Origin: Rhizobium sp.
Lineage (GTDB): Bacteria; Pseudomonadota; Alphaproteobacteria; Rhizobiales; Rhizobiaceae
Reading direction: 5' to 3'
Length of the DNA stretch: 64,000 bases
Assembly (NCBI GenBank): GCA_003527225.1
Contig: DPXQ01000114.1
Span: 82,160 to 146,159 of the forward strand
Shown: one piece after another, positions 8,985 to 16,600 of the stretch
Numbering within the stretch: the stretch's first letter is position 1
How the letters are laid out: every line of letters begins with the position of its first letter
Made by a program: the position numbers and the translations under genes
Notes under the pieces: generated by a model
What the model was told of the DNA's origin: nothing
Databases searched by the model: none
What the model saw: only the letters and a program-made list of their open reading frames with translations

Positions 8985-9060
8985 CATGAGTATTATTGTC
9001 AAGTATGATTCATACGGAAAAATACCAGTAGTTTTAAAGGGTTATAAACTGGACAAAAAA
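8985..9060 (-). promoter_or_regulatory. AT-rich upstream region of the ABC operon, with an imperfect palindrome
   Basis: This stretch is clearly richer in A and T than its surroundings. It holds an imperfect inverted repeat at 9030-9050 (AGTTTTAAA, GGG, TTATAAACT; seven of nine arm positions pair). It lies upstream of the minus-strand binding-protein gene and could hold the promoter and an operator for a metal-dependent repressor. No clear Irr, Fur or ModE consensus is present. Confidence 0.35.
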
Positions 9061-9106
9061 TATCATGAAAATCAATGTATTGGCGGCGCGTGACCGGTTG
9101 CGCGCG

Positions 9107-9138
9107 CAAAAAAGAAAGCCGGGCTTTTGGCCCGGCTT
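9107..9138 (-). terminator. Rho-independent terminator of sqr
   Basis: On the minus strand the nine-base arms AAGCCGGGC and GCCCGGCTT enclose a short loop and are followed by a run of T (TTCTTTTTTG). It sits 26 bases past the sqr stop codon, so it closes that transcript. Confidence 0.9.
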
Positions 9139-9163
9139 CCAATGCTCGCGGTAAGGGGAGGTC

Positions 9164-10453
9164 TTATTCGTCGTCGAACTTGACGGCCTTCAGCTTGTCG
9201 ATGCCGAGAACCTGAAGCGCGAGCTTTTCGTAGAAGGGCTCGGAATGGCCGCTCTTGATCTTGTGAAGGAAGTACTTCTCGAAGCCGATCTTGGCGGTAT
9301 GGACCCACTTGCCCTGGGATGCCCAGTTGACGTTGCGCGGCGGGATCTGCGGCTGGGCCACGAAGGCGATGCCTCCGTCGCCGAAGTCGGCGAGGCACAC
9401 TGCGTTCCATGTGCCCTGGGCGTTCGGCTTGTCGCCGCTGACGAGGCGGGCGATGTTCTTGGCCGTCGCCGTCACCATGCTCTCGATCATGAAACCGGTC
9501 TTCGGCACGCCCACGGGAACCGGCGTCTTGCCGGTCGGCGCAATGGCAATGCACACGCCGACGGCGAAGATATTCGGATACTTGCCGTTCTGCTGGTGCT
9601 TGTCGACCAGAATGAAGCCGCGCGGATTGGTCAGTCCCTCGATGTCGCGAACCGCCTCCACGCCACGGAAGGCCGGCAGCATCATCGTGTAGCTGGAAGG
9701 CACCTCGTGGATCGTCTTGGTCGTGCCGTCGTCGTTGACCTCTTCGACGACCACCTTGTCGGCCTCGAATTTCTGCACCTTGGCATTGGTGATCCACTTG
9801 ATGTGCTTGTCGCGCATCGCGCTTTCGAGCAGACCCTTGGTGTCGCCGACGCCGTCAAGGCCGAGATGACCGATATAGGGCTCGGAGGTCACGAAGGTCA
9901 TCGGCACCTTGTCGCGCACCTTGGCGTCGCGCAGCGCCTTTTCCAGAATGAAGGCGAATTCATAGGCCGGGCCGTAGCACGACGCACCCTGCACCGCGCC
10001 AATCACCACCGGGCCCGGATTAGCGACGAGCTTGTCGAAATTGGTCTTGGCGGAAAGCGCGTGATCGATGTGGCAGACCGACTGGGTATTGCCTTCCGGT
10101 CCGAAGCCCGGGATTTCGTCGAAGGCGAGTTCGGGGCCGGTGGCGATCACCAGGTAGTCGTAGTCGACCGAGGTGCCGTCCATCAGTTCGACGCGGTTTT
10201 CCGCCGCATGCAGGCGCTTGGCGCCCTGCGGGTATAGGCCGATGTCGCGCTTCTTGCAGGCGGGAGCGAGATCGACCTCGATGCTCTCGCGGCTGCGCCA
10301 GCCGACCGCGACCCATGGGTTGGACGGCACAAAGGAATAGCTCGAACCCTTGTTGATGATGCTGACGCGATCGGTGCGCGACAGCATGTCCCTCAGTTCG
10401 TAGGCCATGATGGTACCGCCGAGGCCGGCACCGAGAACGACGACATGCGCCAT
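9164..10453 (-). CDS. sqr: Sulfide:quinone oxidoreductase
   Basis: A 429-residue FAD enzyme that oxidises sulfide and passes electrons to the membrane quinone pool. The N-terminus has the FAD dinucleotide fold MAHVVVLGAGLGG, and the second nucleotide loop reads YLVIATGPEL. Three cysteines sit at 127 (SVCHID), 159 (GASCYGP) and 354 (NAVCLAD), almost the same positions as the three catalytic cysteines (127, 159, 353) known from Rhodobacter SQR. The start at 10453 is supported by GGGAGG nine bases upstream; the frame extends to 10546 without similarity. It is a single-gene transcript with its own terminator and an FNR/FixK-like box upstream. Confidence 0.93.
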   Translation of the reverse strand: MAHVVVLGAGLGGTIMAYELRDMLSRTDRVSIINKGSSYSFVPSNPWVAVGWRSRESIEVDLAPACKKRDIGLYPQGAKRLHAAENRVELMDGTSVDYDYLVIATGPELAFDEIPGFGPEGNTQSVCHIDHALSAKTNFDKLVANPGPVVIGAVQGASCYGPAYEFAFILEKALRDAKVRDKVPMTFVTSEPYIGHLGLDGVGDTKGLLESAMRDKHIKWITNAKVQKFEADKVVVEEVNDDGTTKTIHEVPSSYTMMLPAFRGVEAVRDIEGLTNPRGFILVDKHQQNGKYPNIFAVGVCIAIAPTGKTPVPVGVPKTGFMIESMVTATAKNIARLVSGDKPNAQGTWNAVCLADFGDGGIAFVAQPQIPPRNVNWASQGKWVHTAKIGFEKYFLHKIKSGHSEPFYEKLALQVLGIDKLKAVKFDDE

Positions 10454-10477
10454 GAAGAAACCTCCCGTTTGCAAAGC

Positions 10478-10536
10478 GTATATATAGTTGTCACCATATA
10501 TACGAAGCTTCGTAGATGACATTTGATATAAGTCAA
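10478..10536 (-). promoter_or_regulatory. sqr promoter: FNR/FixK-like box plus palindromic operators
   Basis: On the minus strand TTGACTTATATCAA (10536-10523) matches the FNR/FixK consensus TTGAT-N4-ATCAA with one mismatch. A TATATG -10-like hexamer lies at 10500-10495, exactly where a class II activator site centred at -41.5 would put it; the start of transcription would then be near 10488. Around the -10 lie a palindrome with eight-base arms, GTATATAT (10478-10485) and ATATATAC (10496-10503), and a perfect 14-base palindrome TACGAAGCTTCGTA (10501-10514). The AT palindrome could be an ArsR-type (BigR/SqrR-like) repressor site. Confidence 0.65.
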
Positions 10537-10588
10537 ACACTAGCAAAAAAATCGGCGCTGTTGCAGGGGGGACGCAGAAACGGGCGTG

Positions 10589-11731
10589 TCAGCCGGGCAG
10601 ATTCGGCTGCACACGGCTCTGTGGCAGCATCTCGCTGGCGATGGTCATGGCGATCAGTGACAGCGGCACGGCCAGCACCGCACCGATCGCCCCCCACATC
10701 CAGGTCCAGAAGACGATGGCGACAAAGACCATGAAGGGGTTGATCTCCAGCCGGCGCCCCATGACCGCCGGTGTCACGAGGTTTTCCATGATCGCATGCA
10801 CGGTGAAGAAGGCGAGGGCGGGCGCGAGCGCCATGATGATCCCGTCATGGGTCAACAGACCGGAGATCGCCAGCGAAATCGTCATCAGTGCTATGCCGAG
10901 ATAGGGCACGAAGCTCGACAGGAAGGCGAAGAGGCCCCACAGCGCCGGCATCGGCAGCCCGCCGATCCAGGCGATCAGCGTCATCACCAGGCCTGTCATG
11001 GCATAGAGAAGAGTGGCGGTGGCGAAGTAGAAACCGAGCGCATGCTCGATCGAATTGAGGATGCGGATCGCCGAAAGACGCCGGGCGCGATCGTTGAATG
11101 CGATGATCAGCGCGCGGCGCAGCGCCACACGGCTGCCGAGGAAGAAGACCAGCGCGCCGAAGAAGATCAGGCCCTGCACCAGCGCCGGCGTGACGCGTGT
11201 CGCAAGCGTCGAAAGCACGGTGCCCATGTTCTCGATCAGCGCTTCCGAAGTCATCGACCCCGAGCGGAACCTGATGGCGGTGACGTTCAGCCACTCGAAG
11301 CGCTCGAGATAGGGCAGCATCCGTTCGATGGCGCGCTCCGCCATGGCCGGCGCCTCGCCCGCCAGTTCGGCGAGCGGCGCGGCCAGCGTGCTGGCGATGA
11401 AGAACAGGAGGAGGGCGAACAGGCTGGAGAGGATCACCGCCGTCGCCATCGGCGGAATGCCGAGCGCGCCGAGCCGGTCCGCCGCGACCCCGAGGATCAG
11501 GCCGACGACGATGGCGAGCGTGATCGGCATCAGCACGCTGGCCGCAAGATAGATCGCGGCGACCGCGAGAATGAGGAAAATGCCGATCACCGCCCAGATC
11601 AGCGCGAGATCGAGCGCGGTCTTGCGCACCTTGACCCGGTGGGGTGTCTTGGCGTGCGGGCGTGCGGCGACCGGGGCCGCGTACTCTGTCGCCTCGCGGC
11701 CGATCCCCGATCCATGCGCCCTGTCGTTCAT
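10589..11731 (-). CDS. AI-2E family (PerM/YdiK-like) transporter
   Basis: A 380-residue membrane protein with eight or so hydrophobic helices. An early pair (LALIWAVIGIFLILAVAAIY) is followed by a cytoplasmic stretch and a C-terminal half with PALWGLFAFLSSFVPYLG and a late ENLVTPAVMGRRLEINP segment typical of the AI-2E/PerM family. Relatives export autoinducer-2 or act as Na+/H+ exchangers, so the substrate is open. The start MNDRAHGSG at 11731 precedes a hydrophilic N-terminus; upstream in-frame codons show no similarity. A second member of the family is at 60006-61166. Confidence 0.88.
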   Translation of the reverse strand: MNDRAHGSGIGREATEYAAPVAARPHAKTPHRVKVRKTALDLALIWAVIGIFLILAVAAIYLAASVLMPITLAIVVGLILGVAADRLGALGIPPMATAVILSSLFALLLFFIASTLAAPLAELAGEAPAMAERAIERMLPYLERFEWLNVTAIRFRSGSMTSEALIENMGTVLSTLATRVTPALVQGLIFFGALVFFLGSRVALRRALIIAFNDRARRLSAIRILNSIEHALGFYFATATLLYAMTGLVMTLIAWIGGLPMPALWGLFAFLSSFVPYLGIALMTISLAISGLLTHDGIIMALAPALAFFTVHAIMENLVTPAVMGRRLEINPFMVFVAIVFWTWMWGAIGAVLAVPLSLIAMTIASEMLPQSRVQPNLPG

Positions 11732-11835
11732 GTCGAAAATCCCCGATGCCACTGCGCCACAACGCGGCGCGGGGCGAAGTGTTCCATCGGCGCCGGCCGC
11801 AGGATGCCGGGCGAAGCCGGCATCCCCGATCGCCC

Positions 11836-12825
11836 TCAATCCACGTCGACCACCAGCTTGCCATCTACCGCGCGGGCCTCGATCAGTTCGTGCGTCGCAA
11901 CGGCGTTCGACAGGTCGAAGGTCCTGCGGTCCAGCTTCGGCACGAGCTTGCCGGCCTCGGCGAGCTTGGTGGCTTCCCGCAGGATCTCGCCGTGATGCTC
12001 GCGGCCTTCGCCGGTCAGGAGCGGCAGGAGCGTGAACACGCCGGAATAGGTTGCCGCCTTGAAGGACAGCGGCGCCAGCGCATGGGTGCCCCAGCCGAGG
12101 CTGCTCACCACGTGGCCGAAGCGCTTGACGGCCTTGAACGCGGCGTCGAGCGAGGCGCCGCCGACGGTGTCGTAGACGACGTCGAAGCCCTCACCCCCGG
12201 TGTGTTTCGCCACATAGGACTCGACGCCCTCGGAAGCATAATCGATCGGGACAGCACCAAGGCTCCGCAGATAGCCGGCCTTGCCGGCGGCATCGACGCC
12301 GTAGACCCTGGCGCCGAAGGCCCGGGCGATCTGCACGGCGATGTGGCCCACCCCGCCGCCCGCCCCAAGGACGAGCACGCTCTGGCCCGCCTTCACGCCC
12401 ACGCGGTCTACGAGACCCTCCCAGGCGGTGATGAAGGCGAGCGGCAGGGCGGCCGCCTCGCGCATGCTGAGCGTCGCGGGCTTGACGGCCAGAAGCCGGG
12501 CATCGACGGCGGCATATTGGGCGAGCGATCCCTGGTTGCCGCCGACACCGCCGGTCATGCCGTAGACCTCGTCGCCGCGGCGAAAGCCGGTGACGCCCGG
12601 ACCGACATCCTCCACCGTGCCGGCAAGGTCGATCCCGAGGATCGCCGGCAGCGGCTGGCGGGCATGGGCCCCGTTGCCGGCGCGGATCTTGGTGTCGAGC
12701 GGGTTCACGCCGCTCGCCTGGATGCGCACGAGCACCTGGCCATGCCCGGCCACCGGCCGGGCGACCTCCGTCAGGCGGAAGGGCGCGCCATGGGTTTCGA
12801 GAACAAGGGCTTTCATCTTGGTCAT
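11836..12825 (-). CDS. Zinc-independent quinone oxidoreductase (MDR superfamily)
   Basis: A 329-residue NADPH-dependent medium-chain reductase: GroES-like N-terminal domain (QASGVNPLDTKIRAG, ILGIDLAGTVEDVG) and a Rossmann domain with VLVLGAGGGVGHIAVQ. The zinc-binding Cys/His set of true alcohol dehydrogenases is missing, so it fits the QOR/crotonyl-reductase group that reduces quinones or enones. Start 12825 is chosen since AGGAG lies eight bases upstream; ATGs at 12831 and 12816 also exist. It is divergent from a LysR regulator that probably controls it. Confidence 0.88.
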   Translation of the reverse strand: MTKMKALVLETHGAPFRLTEVARPVAGHGQVLVRIQASGVNPLDTKIRAGNGAHARQPLPAILGIDLAGTVEDVGPGVTGFRRGDEVYGMTGGVGGNQGSLAQYAAVDARLLAVKPATLSMREAAALPLAFITAWEGLVDRVGVKAGQSVLVLGAGGGVGHIAVQIARAFGARVYGVDAAGKAGYLRSLGAVPIDYASEGVESYVAKHTGGEGFDVVYDTVGGASLDAAFKAVKRFGHVVSSLGWGTHALAPLSFKAATYSGVFTLLPLLTGEGREHHGEILREATKLAEAGKLVPKLDRRTFDLSNAVATHELIEARAVDGKLVVDVD

Positions 12826-12897
12826 TTCCATCACTCCTTGGATTTTGCGATGGGCACAGACTGCTCCCATGCGGATTGAATGGAAATCATAGAGATG

Positions 12898-12912
12898 GCA
12901 TGATCTTCATGC
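12898..12912. promoter_or_regulatory. Likely LysR operator between the divergent pair
   Basis: GCATGA-TCT-TCATGC forms a perfect six-base inverted repeat inside the 107-base gap between the quinone oxidoreductase and the LysR gene, 21 bases before the LysR start. LysR-family proteins usually bind such interrupted dyads between divergent genes and repress their own transcription while activating the neighbour. Confidence 0.5.
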
Positions 12913-12932
12913 AGATTTGTATGGAGAATTCC

Positions 12933-13784
12933 ATGACGCCGGAATGGAGCGACTTTCGCATTTTCCTTGCCATTGCCCGCGCGGGCACGCTCGGCGCCGG
13001 CGCCCGGCGGCTCGGGCTGACCCAGCCGACCATGGGCCGGCGGCTGAAGGCGCTGGAAGGCGCGCTCGGCACGGTGCTGTTCCAAAGAACCGCCGACGGT
13101 TTCGTCCTGACCGACGAGGGCCGGCTGCTTCTCGCCCATGCCGAACGCATGGAGGAGGAGGCGATCGCCGTCGAGCGCGGTCTGGCGGGAAGCGCGAAGG
13201 AGCTTGACGGGCTGGTCCGGATCTCCAGTTCGGACTGGTTCGGTGTCCATGTCCTGTCGCCGCTGCTTGCCGGCTTCTCGCTGCGGCATCCGAAGGTGGT
13301 GGTCGAGCTGCTGGCGGATTCACGCCTGCTGAACCTCTCACGGCGCGAAGCCGATCTCGTCTTTCGCATCCGGCCGTTCACCGAGGCCGATGTCGTCTCC
13401 CGCAAGTTCATGCATGTCGACTATGCGCTCTACGTGCCGGAGCATTGTCCCGATCCGGCCATCGGCGACGGCACGGGTTTGAGCCTGGTGACGATGGACG
13501 AAGCCTTCGGCGGCATGCCGGACGTCGCCTGGCTCCGCGAGACTTTCCCCAATGCCTTCGTCGCCCTGCGCAGCAACAGCCGCGATGTGCAGGCGCGGCT
13601 CTGCGCGGGCGGCGCCGGCATGGCGGTCCTTCCTGTGCCGCTTGGCGACAGCACGCCCGGCATTCGTCGCGTCGCGCTGCCTTCGCCCCCGCCGGGCCGC
13701 GACACATGGCTCGGCTACCACCGCGACATGCGCCGGCTGCCGAGACTGCGCGCCCTCATCGACCACCTGATCGCCGCCGTATGA
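12933..13784 (+). CDS. LysR family transcriptional regulator
   Basis: A 283-residue regulator with an N-terminal winged helix (WSDFRIFLAIARAGTLGAGA, LTQPTMGRRLKALE) and a substrate-binding-like C-terminal domain from about residue 90 (LVRISSSDWFGVHVLSPLL). The recognition helix GRRLKALEG is a variant of the SRxIxxLE pattern common in LysR proteins. I use the ATG at 12933 because the helix-turn-helix follows at the normal distance and GGAGA precedes it; ATG at 12921 is possible. Its likely target is the divergent quinone oxidoreductase gene. Confidence 0.88.
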   Translation: MTPEWSDFRIFLAIARAGTLGAGARRLGLTQPTMGRRLKALEGALGTVLFQRTADGFVLTDEGRLLLAHAERMEEEAIAVERGLAGSAKELDGLVRISSSDWFGVHVLSPLLAGFSLRHPKVVVELLADSRLLNLSRREADLVFRIRPFTEADVVSRKFMHVDYALYVPEHCPDPAIGDGTGLSLVTMDEAFGGMPDVAWLRETFPNAFVALRSNSRDVQARLCAGGAGMAVLPVPLGDSTPGIRRVALPSPPPGRDTWLGYHRDMRRLPRLRALIDHLIAAV

Positions 13785-13877
13785 GCCTGGGCCTGCCGGC
13801 GGCGGCCCGCAGGCCCGGCCATGTGCGACATTCGGTATCACCGGCCGAAGTCTTGTTGCCGATCTGGCTTGGGAGAT

Positions 13878-13900
13878 ATAAGCGTTAATGCGCATAAGCG
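13878..13900 (+). promoter_or_regulatory. Likely ArsR operator
   Basis: Two direct copies of ATAAGCG (13878-13884 and 13894-13900) surround ATGCGCAT, a perfect eight-base palindrome at 13888-13895. The element ends 14 bases before the arsR-like start, where an autoregulating ArsR repressor would be expected to bind. Confidence 0.5.
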
Positions 13901-13913
13901 CAAAAGGTGATGC

Positions 13914-14207
13914 ATGATACTTCCTCCACTCATGGCCCTTGCCGAGCCGACCCGGCTTGCCGTGGTTTCCATCCTCTGGGACGGCTCGGAACACTGTGTC
14001 TGCGAACTGATGAAGCGGCTCGACGCCACGCAGAGCCGGATGTCCCGGCACATGCAGACGCTGAAGCAGGCCGGCCTGGTTGTGGATCGGCGCGACGCGC
14101 AATGGGTGCGCTATCGCCTGAACCCGGACATGAGGCCCGAGGTGCGCGACGTGCTTGCCGCCGTCATGGCCGCGACCGCTGCCGCCGAAAAGAAGAACGC
14201 CGCCTGA
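13914..14207 (+). CDS. ArsR/SmtB family metalloregulator
   Basis: A 97-residue winged-helix repressor. The sequence LAEPTRLAVVSIL opens the domain and SRMSRHMQTLKQAGLV is the recognition region. HCVCELM just before it matches the CxC alpha-3 site of ArsR proteins that sense As(III), Sb(III) or related thiophilic ions by losing DNA affinity on binding. AAGGTG lies six bases before the ATG. It heads the operon with an ArsP-like permease, thioredoxin-like and rhodanese-like proteins, so it should control that set. Confidence 0.9.
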   Translation: MILPPLMALAEPTRLAVVSILWDGSEHCVCELMKRLDATQSRMSRHMQTLKQAGLVVDRRDAQWVRYRLNPDMRPEVRDVLAAVMAATAAAEKKNAA

Positions 14208-14254
14208 ACGATATGGACGGAGCGGCGGGATGCCGGCTCCGCGGAGCATAATTC

Positions 14255-15262
14255 ATGACAACTCTCTTCGGCTGGTTGAACGACCAGTTGCTGCGCATGC
14301 AATGGCTGTCGGATCTGGTCACCTATCTCCTGGGCGATCTGGCGGGGCTCGATCTTGCCGGTCGGGTCGGCGGGAGCCTCCATTTCTTCATCTACGACGT
14401 CATCAAGATCTTCATCCTGCTCTCGGTGCTGATCTTCTCGATCTCGTGGGTGCAGAGCTATTTCCCGCCGGAGCGCACGCGGCGCATCCTCGGTCGCTAC
14501 AACGGCATCGGTGCCAATATTCTCGGTGCCCTGCTCGGTACCATCACGCCCTTCTGCTCCTGCTCGTCGATCCCGCTCTTCATCGGCTTTACCGCCGCCG
14601 GATTGCCACTCGGCGTGACCTTCTCCTTCCTCATCTCCTCGCCGCTCGTCGATCTCGCCTCGGTGATCATGCTGGCGAGCATCTTCAACTGGTCGATCGC
14701 GCTTGCCTATGTGGCGGTCGGACTGGTTCTGGCCGTCATCGGCGGGACGTTCATCGGCCGGGCGGGCATGGCCGGCCAGGTCGAGGATTTCGTCTACGCC
14801 ATGCCGAACGTCGAGCTGGAACAGCAGGCCATGACCCGCCGCGAGCGCGCCGCCTATGCCAGGGAGCAGGTTGCCGATATCGTCCGGCGCGTCTGGCCCT
14901 ATATCCTGATCGGCGTCGGCATCGGAGCGGCGATCCACAACTGGCTGCCGCAAGAGGTCATCACCGGCCTGCTCGGCCAGGACAAGTGGTGGTCCGTCCC
15001 GGTCGCGACCGTGGTCGGCATTCCGATGTATGCCGACATCTTCGGCACGCTGCCGATCGCCGAGGCACTGGTCGCCAAGGGCGTCGGCCTTGGCACTGCG
15101 CTCGCCTTCATGATGGCGGTTACAGCCTTGTCACTGCCTTCGCTGATCATGCTGAAGCGTGTGGTGAAGATGCCGCTTCTGGTGCTGTTCACCGTCATCG
15201 TTGCGATCGGCATCCTGCTGATCGGCTTCCTGTTCAACGCAATTGCCTACCTGTTCATCTGA
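14255..15262 (+). CDS. ArsP/DUF318 family permease
   Basis: A 335-residue inner-membrane permease with about eight transmembrane helices. The cytoplasm-facing TPFCSCSSIPLFIGF motif near residue 98-112 is the hallmark of the DUF318 family; in ArsP, which exports trivalent organoarsenicals, conserved cysteines of this kind bind the substrate. A second permease repeat carries GIPMYADIFGTLPIAEALV. Lying directly behind a CxC-type ArsR regulator it most likely exports a thiol-reactive metalloid compound; the exact substrate is inference. Confidence 0.9.
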   Translation: MTTLFGWLNDQLLRMQWLSDLVTYLLGDLAGLDLAGRVGGSLHFFIYDVIKIFILLSVLIFSISWVQSYFPPERTRRILGRYNGIGANILGALLGTITPFCSCSSIPLFIGFTAAGLPLGVTFSFLISSPLVDLASVIMLASIFNWSIALAYVAVGLVLAVIGGTFIGRAGMAGQVEDFVYAMPNVELEQQAMTRRERAAYAREQVADIVRRVWPYILIGVGIGAAIHNWLPQEVITGLLGQDKWWSVPVATVVGIPMYADIFGTLPIAEALVAKGVGLGTALAFMMAVTALSLPSLIMLKRVVKMPLLVLFTVIVAIGILLIGFLFNAIAYLFI

Positions 15263-15302
15263 GGGCGACGCGTCCTCGCCCCAAACGCAAAGGAGACACG
15301 CA

Positions 15303-15533
15303 ATGGAAATCAAGGTTCTCGGACCCGGCTGCGCCAAGTGCACCGCGACCGTCGAGGTTCTGCAAAAGGCGGCGAAGGCCAGGGGGCCCGACGTCTCGAT
15401 CACCAAGGTGGAGGATATGCGCGAGATCGTCAGCTATGGCGTCATGTCGACGCCCGGCGTCGTCATCGACGGCAAGGTGGTGCATGTCGGCTCGGTACCG
15501 ACGAGCGAAAAGGCGGAAGGGTGGATGAAATGA
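15303..15533 (+). CDS. Small thioredoxin-fold (redox-active disulfide) protein
   Basis: A 76-residue protein MEIKVLGPGCAKCTATVEVL with the CAKC redox motif, belonging to the short thioredoxin_3 group that commonly follows ArsP-type permease genes. It would reduce disulfides or hand a thiol-bound metalloid to the permease. The start at 15303 is preceded by AAAGGAG; longer in-frame starts lie inside the permease gene. Its stop overlaps the start of the rhodanese-like gene (ATGA). Confidence 0.88.
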   Translation: MEIKVLGPGCAKCTATVEVLQKAAKARGPDVSITKVEDMREIVSYGVMSTPGVVIDGKVVHVGSVPTSEKAEGWMK

Positions 15534-15982
15534 CCGAGACCGCAAGGAAGGAACTGCCCGAAGCGCGCGAAGTCTGCCCGACGACAACGCGCGGGCTGCT
15601 GGCGGAGGGTGCGCTGCTCGTCGATGTCCGGGAAATGGACGAAGTGGAGCGCGTCGCCTTCGCGGATTGCGAGGTGCTGAACATCCCGTTGAGCGTATTC
15701 GAGCAACGCTGGTCCGAGGTGCCGCGGGAGCGCGAGGTCGTCGTTGCCAGCGCGAACGGCGAGGCGAGCCTCAAGGCGACCTATTTCCTGATGTATCAGG
15801 GCTTTGATCGTGTCGCCAACATGAAACACGGCATGGTGCGCTGGATCGATCGCGGTTTCCCCGTCATCGGCGATGCGTCGGTATCGTCGGTGAGCGGCGA
15901 AACATGCTGTGGTGATGCAGGATCGAAAGCTGACGCCTGCTGCTCGGGCGAACGTGGTCAATCGGAGACTTCCTGCTGCTGA
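15530..15982 (+). CDS. Rhodanese-like protein with degenerate active site and Cys-pair tail
   Basis: A 150-residue protein. Residues of about 20-115 show a rhodanese fold (ALLVDVREMDEVERV, then YFLMYQGFDRVANMKHGM, then WIDRGFPV). The active-site loop that normally has Cys reads VVVASANGEAS, so the sulfur-accepting Cys is missing and ordinary sulfurtransferase activity is unlikely. The last 30 residues carry three Cys-Cys pairs (TCC, ACC, SCC) spaced nine and ten residues apart, a pattern suited to soft metal or metalloid binding. It is translationally coupled to the thioredoxin-like gene. I infer a metalloid chaperone or sink working with the permease. Confidence 0.8.
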   Translation: MTETARKELPEAREVCPTTTRGLLAEGALLVDVREMDEVERVAFADCEVLNIPLSVFEQRWSEVPREREVVVASANGEASLKATYFLMYQGFDRVANMKHGMVRWIDRGFPVIGDASVSSVSGETCCGDAGSKADACCSGERGQSETSCC

Positions 15983-16047
15983 CTGGGCAGGCTTTGCCAA
16001 AAAGAGCGCGAATGGCTCTGGATGGACTGCCCGAAAGGAGAGACTGA

Positions 16048-16452
16048 ATGCTTGAATACAAGGTGTCGGCACGTCGGATCGACGGCCATGGCTCCGAAGC
16101 CTTTGCCAAGGATGCCCGCATTGTGCTCGACACGGACATGGCCGGACGTCCCGACGCCTTCAACCCGGCCGAGATGCTGCTGGCGAGCCTTGCGGCCTGC
16201 ATCCTGAAGGGCACCGAGCGGGTGATCCCGATGCTGGCGTTCGAGCTGCGGGGGATCGAGGTTTCGCTGCACGGAGTGCGGCAGGACAGCCCGCCGAAGA
16301 TGGTGCGGATCGATTACGAAATTGTGGTCGACACCGAGGAAACCGACGCTCGGATCGAACTCCTGCACCGAAACCTTCAGAAATACGGTACGATCTACAA
16401 CACATTGGCCGATGCGACTGAGCTCATCGGCAGCATTCGGCGGAAAGGCTGA
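16048..16452 (+). CDS. OsmC family protein lacking the second cysteine
   Basis: A 134-residue protein of the OsmC/Ohr fold, which reduces organic hydroperoxides with a peroxidatic Cys. FNPAEMLLASLAACILKG holds the first Cys. The usual second Cys, expected near the motif KYC-V-NTL, is replaced: the protein reads KYGTIYNTLADA. A one-Cys mechanism with an outside thiol such as the small thioredoxin two genes upstream is possible. A GAAAGGAG ribosome site precedes the start. Its place in the ArsR operon fits thiol stress protection. Confidence 0.85.
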   Translation: MLEYKVSARRIDGHGSEAFAKDARIVLDTDMAGRPDAFNPAEMLLASLAACILKGTERVIPMLAFELRGIEVSLHGVRQDSPPKMVRIDYEIVVDTEETDARIELLHRNLQKYGTIYNTLADATELIGSIRRKG

Positions 16453-16456
16453 TCTC

Positions 16457-16600
16457 TTGGCGCATGATCACGCACACACGCCTACGCCGCCAACCGGCCT
16501 TGGCCCCGCCTTCCGTTGGGCCGCCGGGCTCAACATGGCCTATGTTGTCGTCGAGGCATTGCCCTTGTTGTCGAGACACTTGATTGAGGTAGCAAGATGA
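16457..16600 (+). pseudogene. Remnant of a CDF (CzcD-like) cation efflux gene, N-terminus only
   Basis: Starting at a TTG the frame reads LAHDHAHTPTPP and FRWAAGLNMAYVVVEA, which looks like the His-rich leader and first transmembrane helix of CzcD-type cation diffusion facilitators. After about 35 codons the similarity stops (LPLLSRHLIEVAR) and a stop follows, overlapping the ATG of the ATP-grasp gene. A full CDF is about 300 residues, so nearly all of it is gone; a deletion or insertion joined the remnant to the ATP-grasp gene. Confidence 0.6.

Noticed and set aside
9030..9050. Possible ModE site before the ABC operon
   Set aside because: The imperfect AT palindrome does not match the ModE consensus, so it gives no support for molybdate as cargo.
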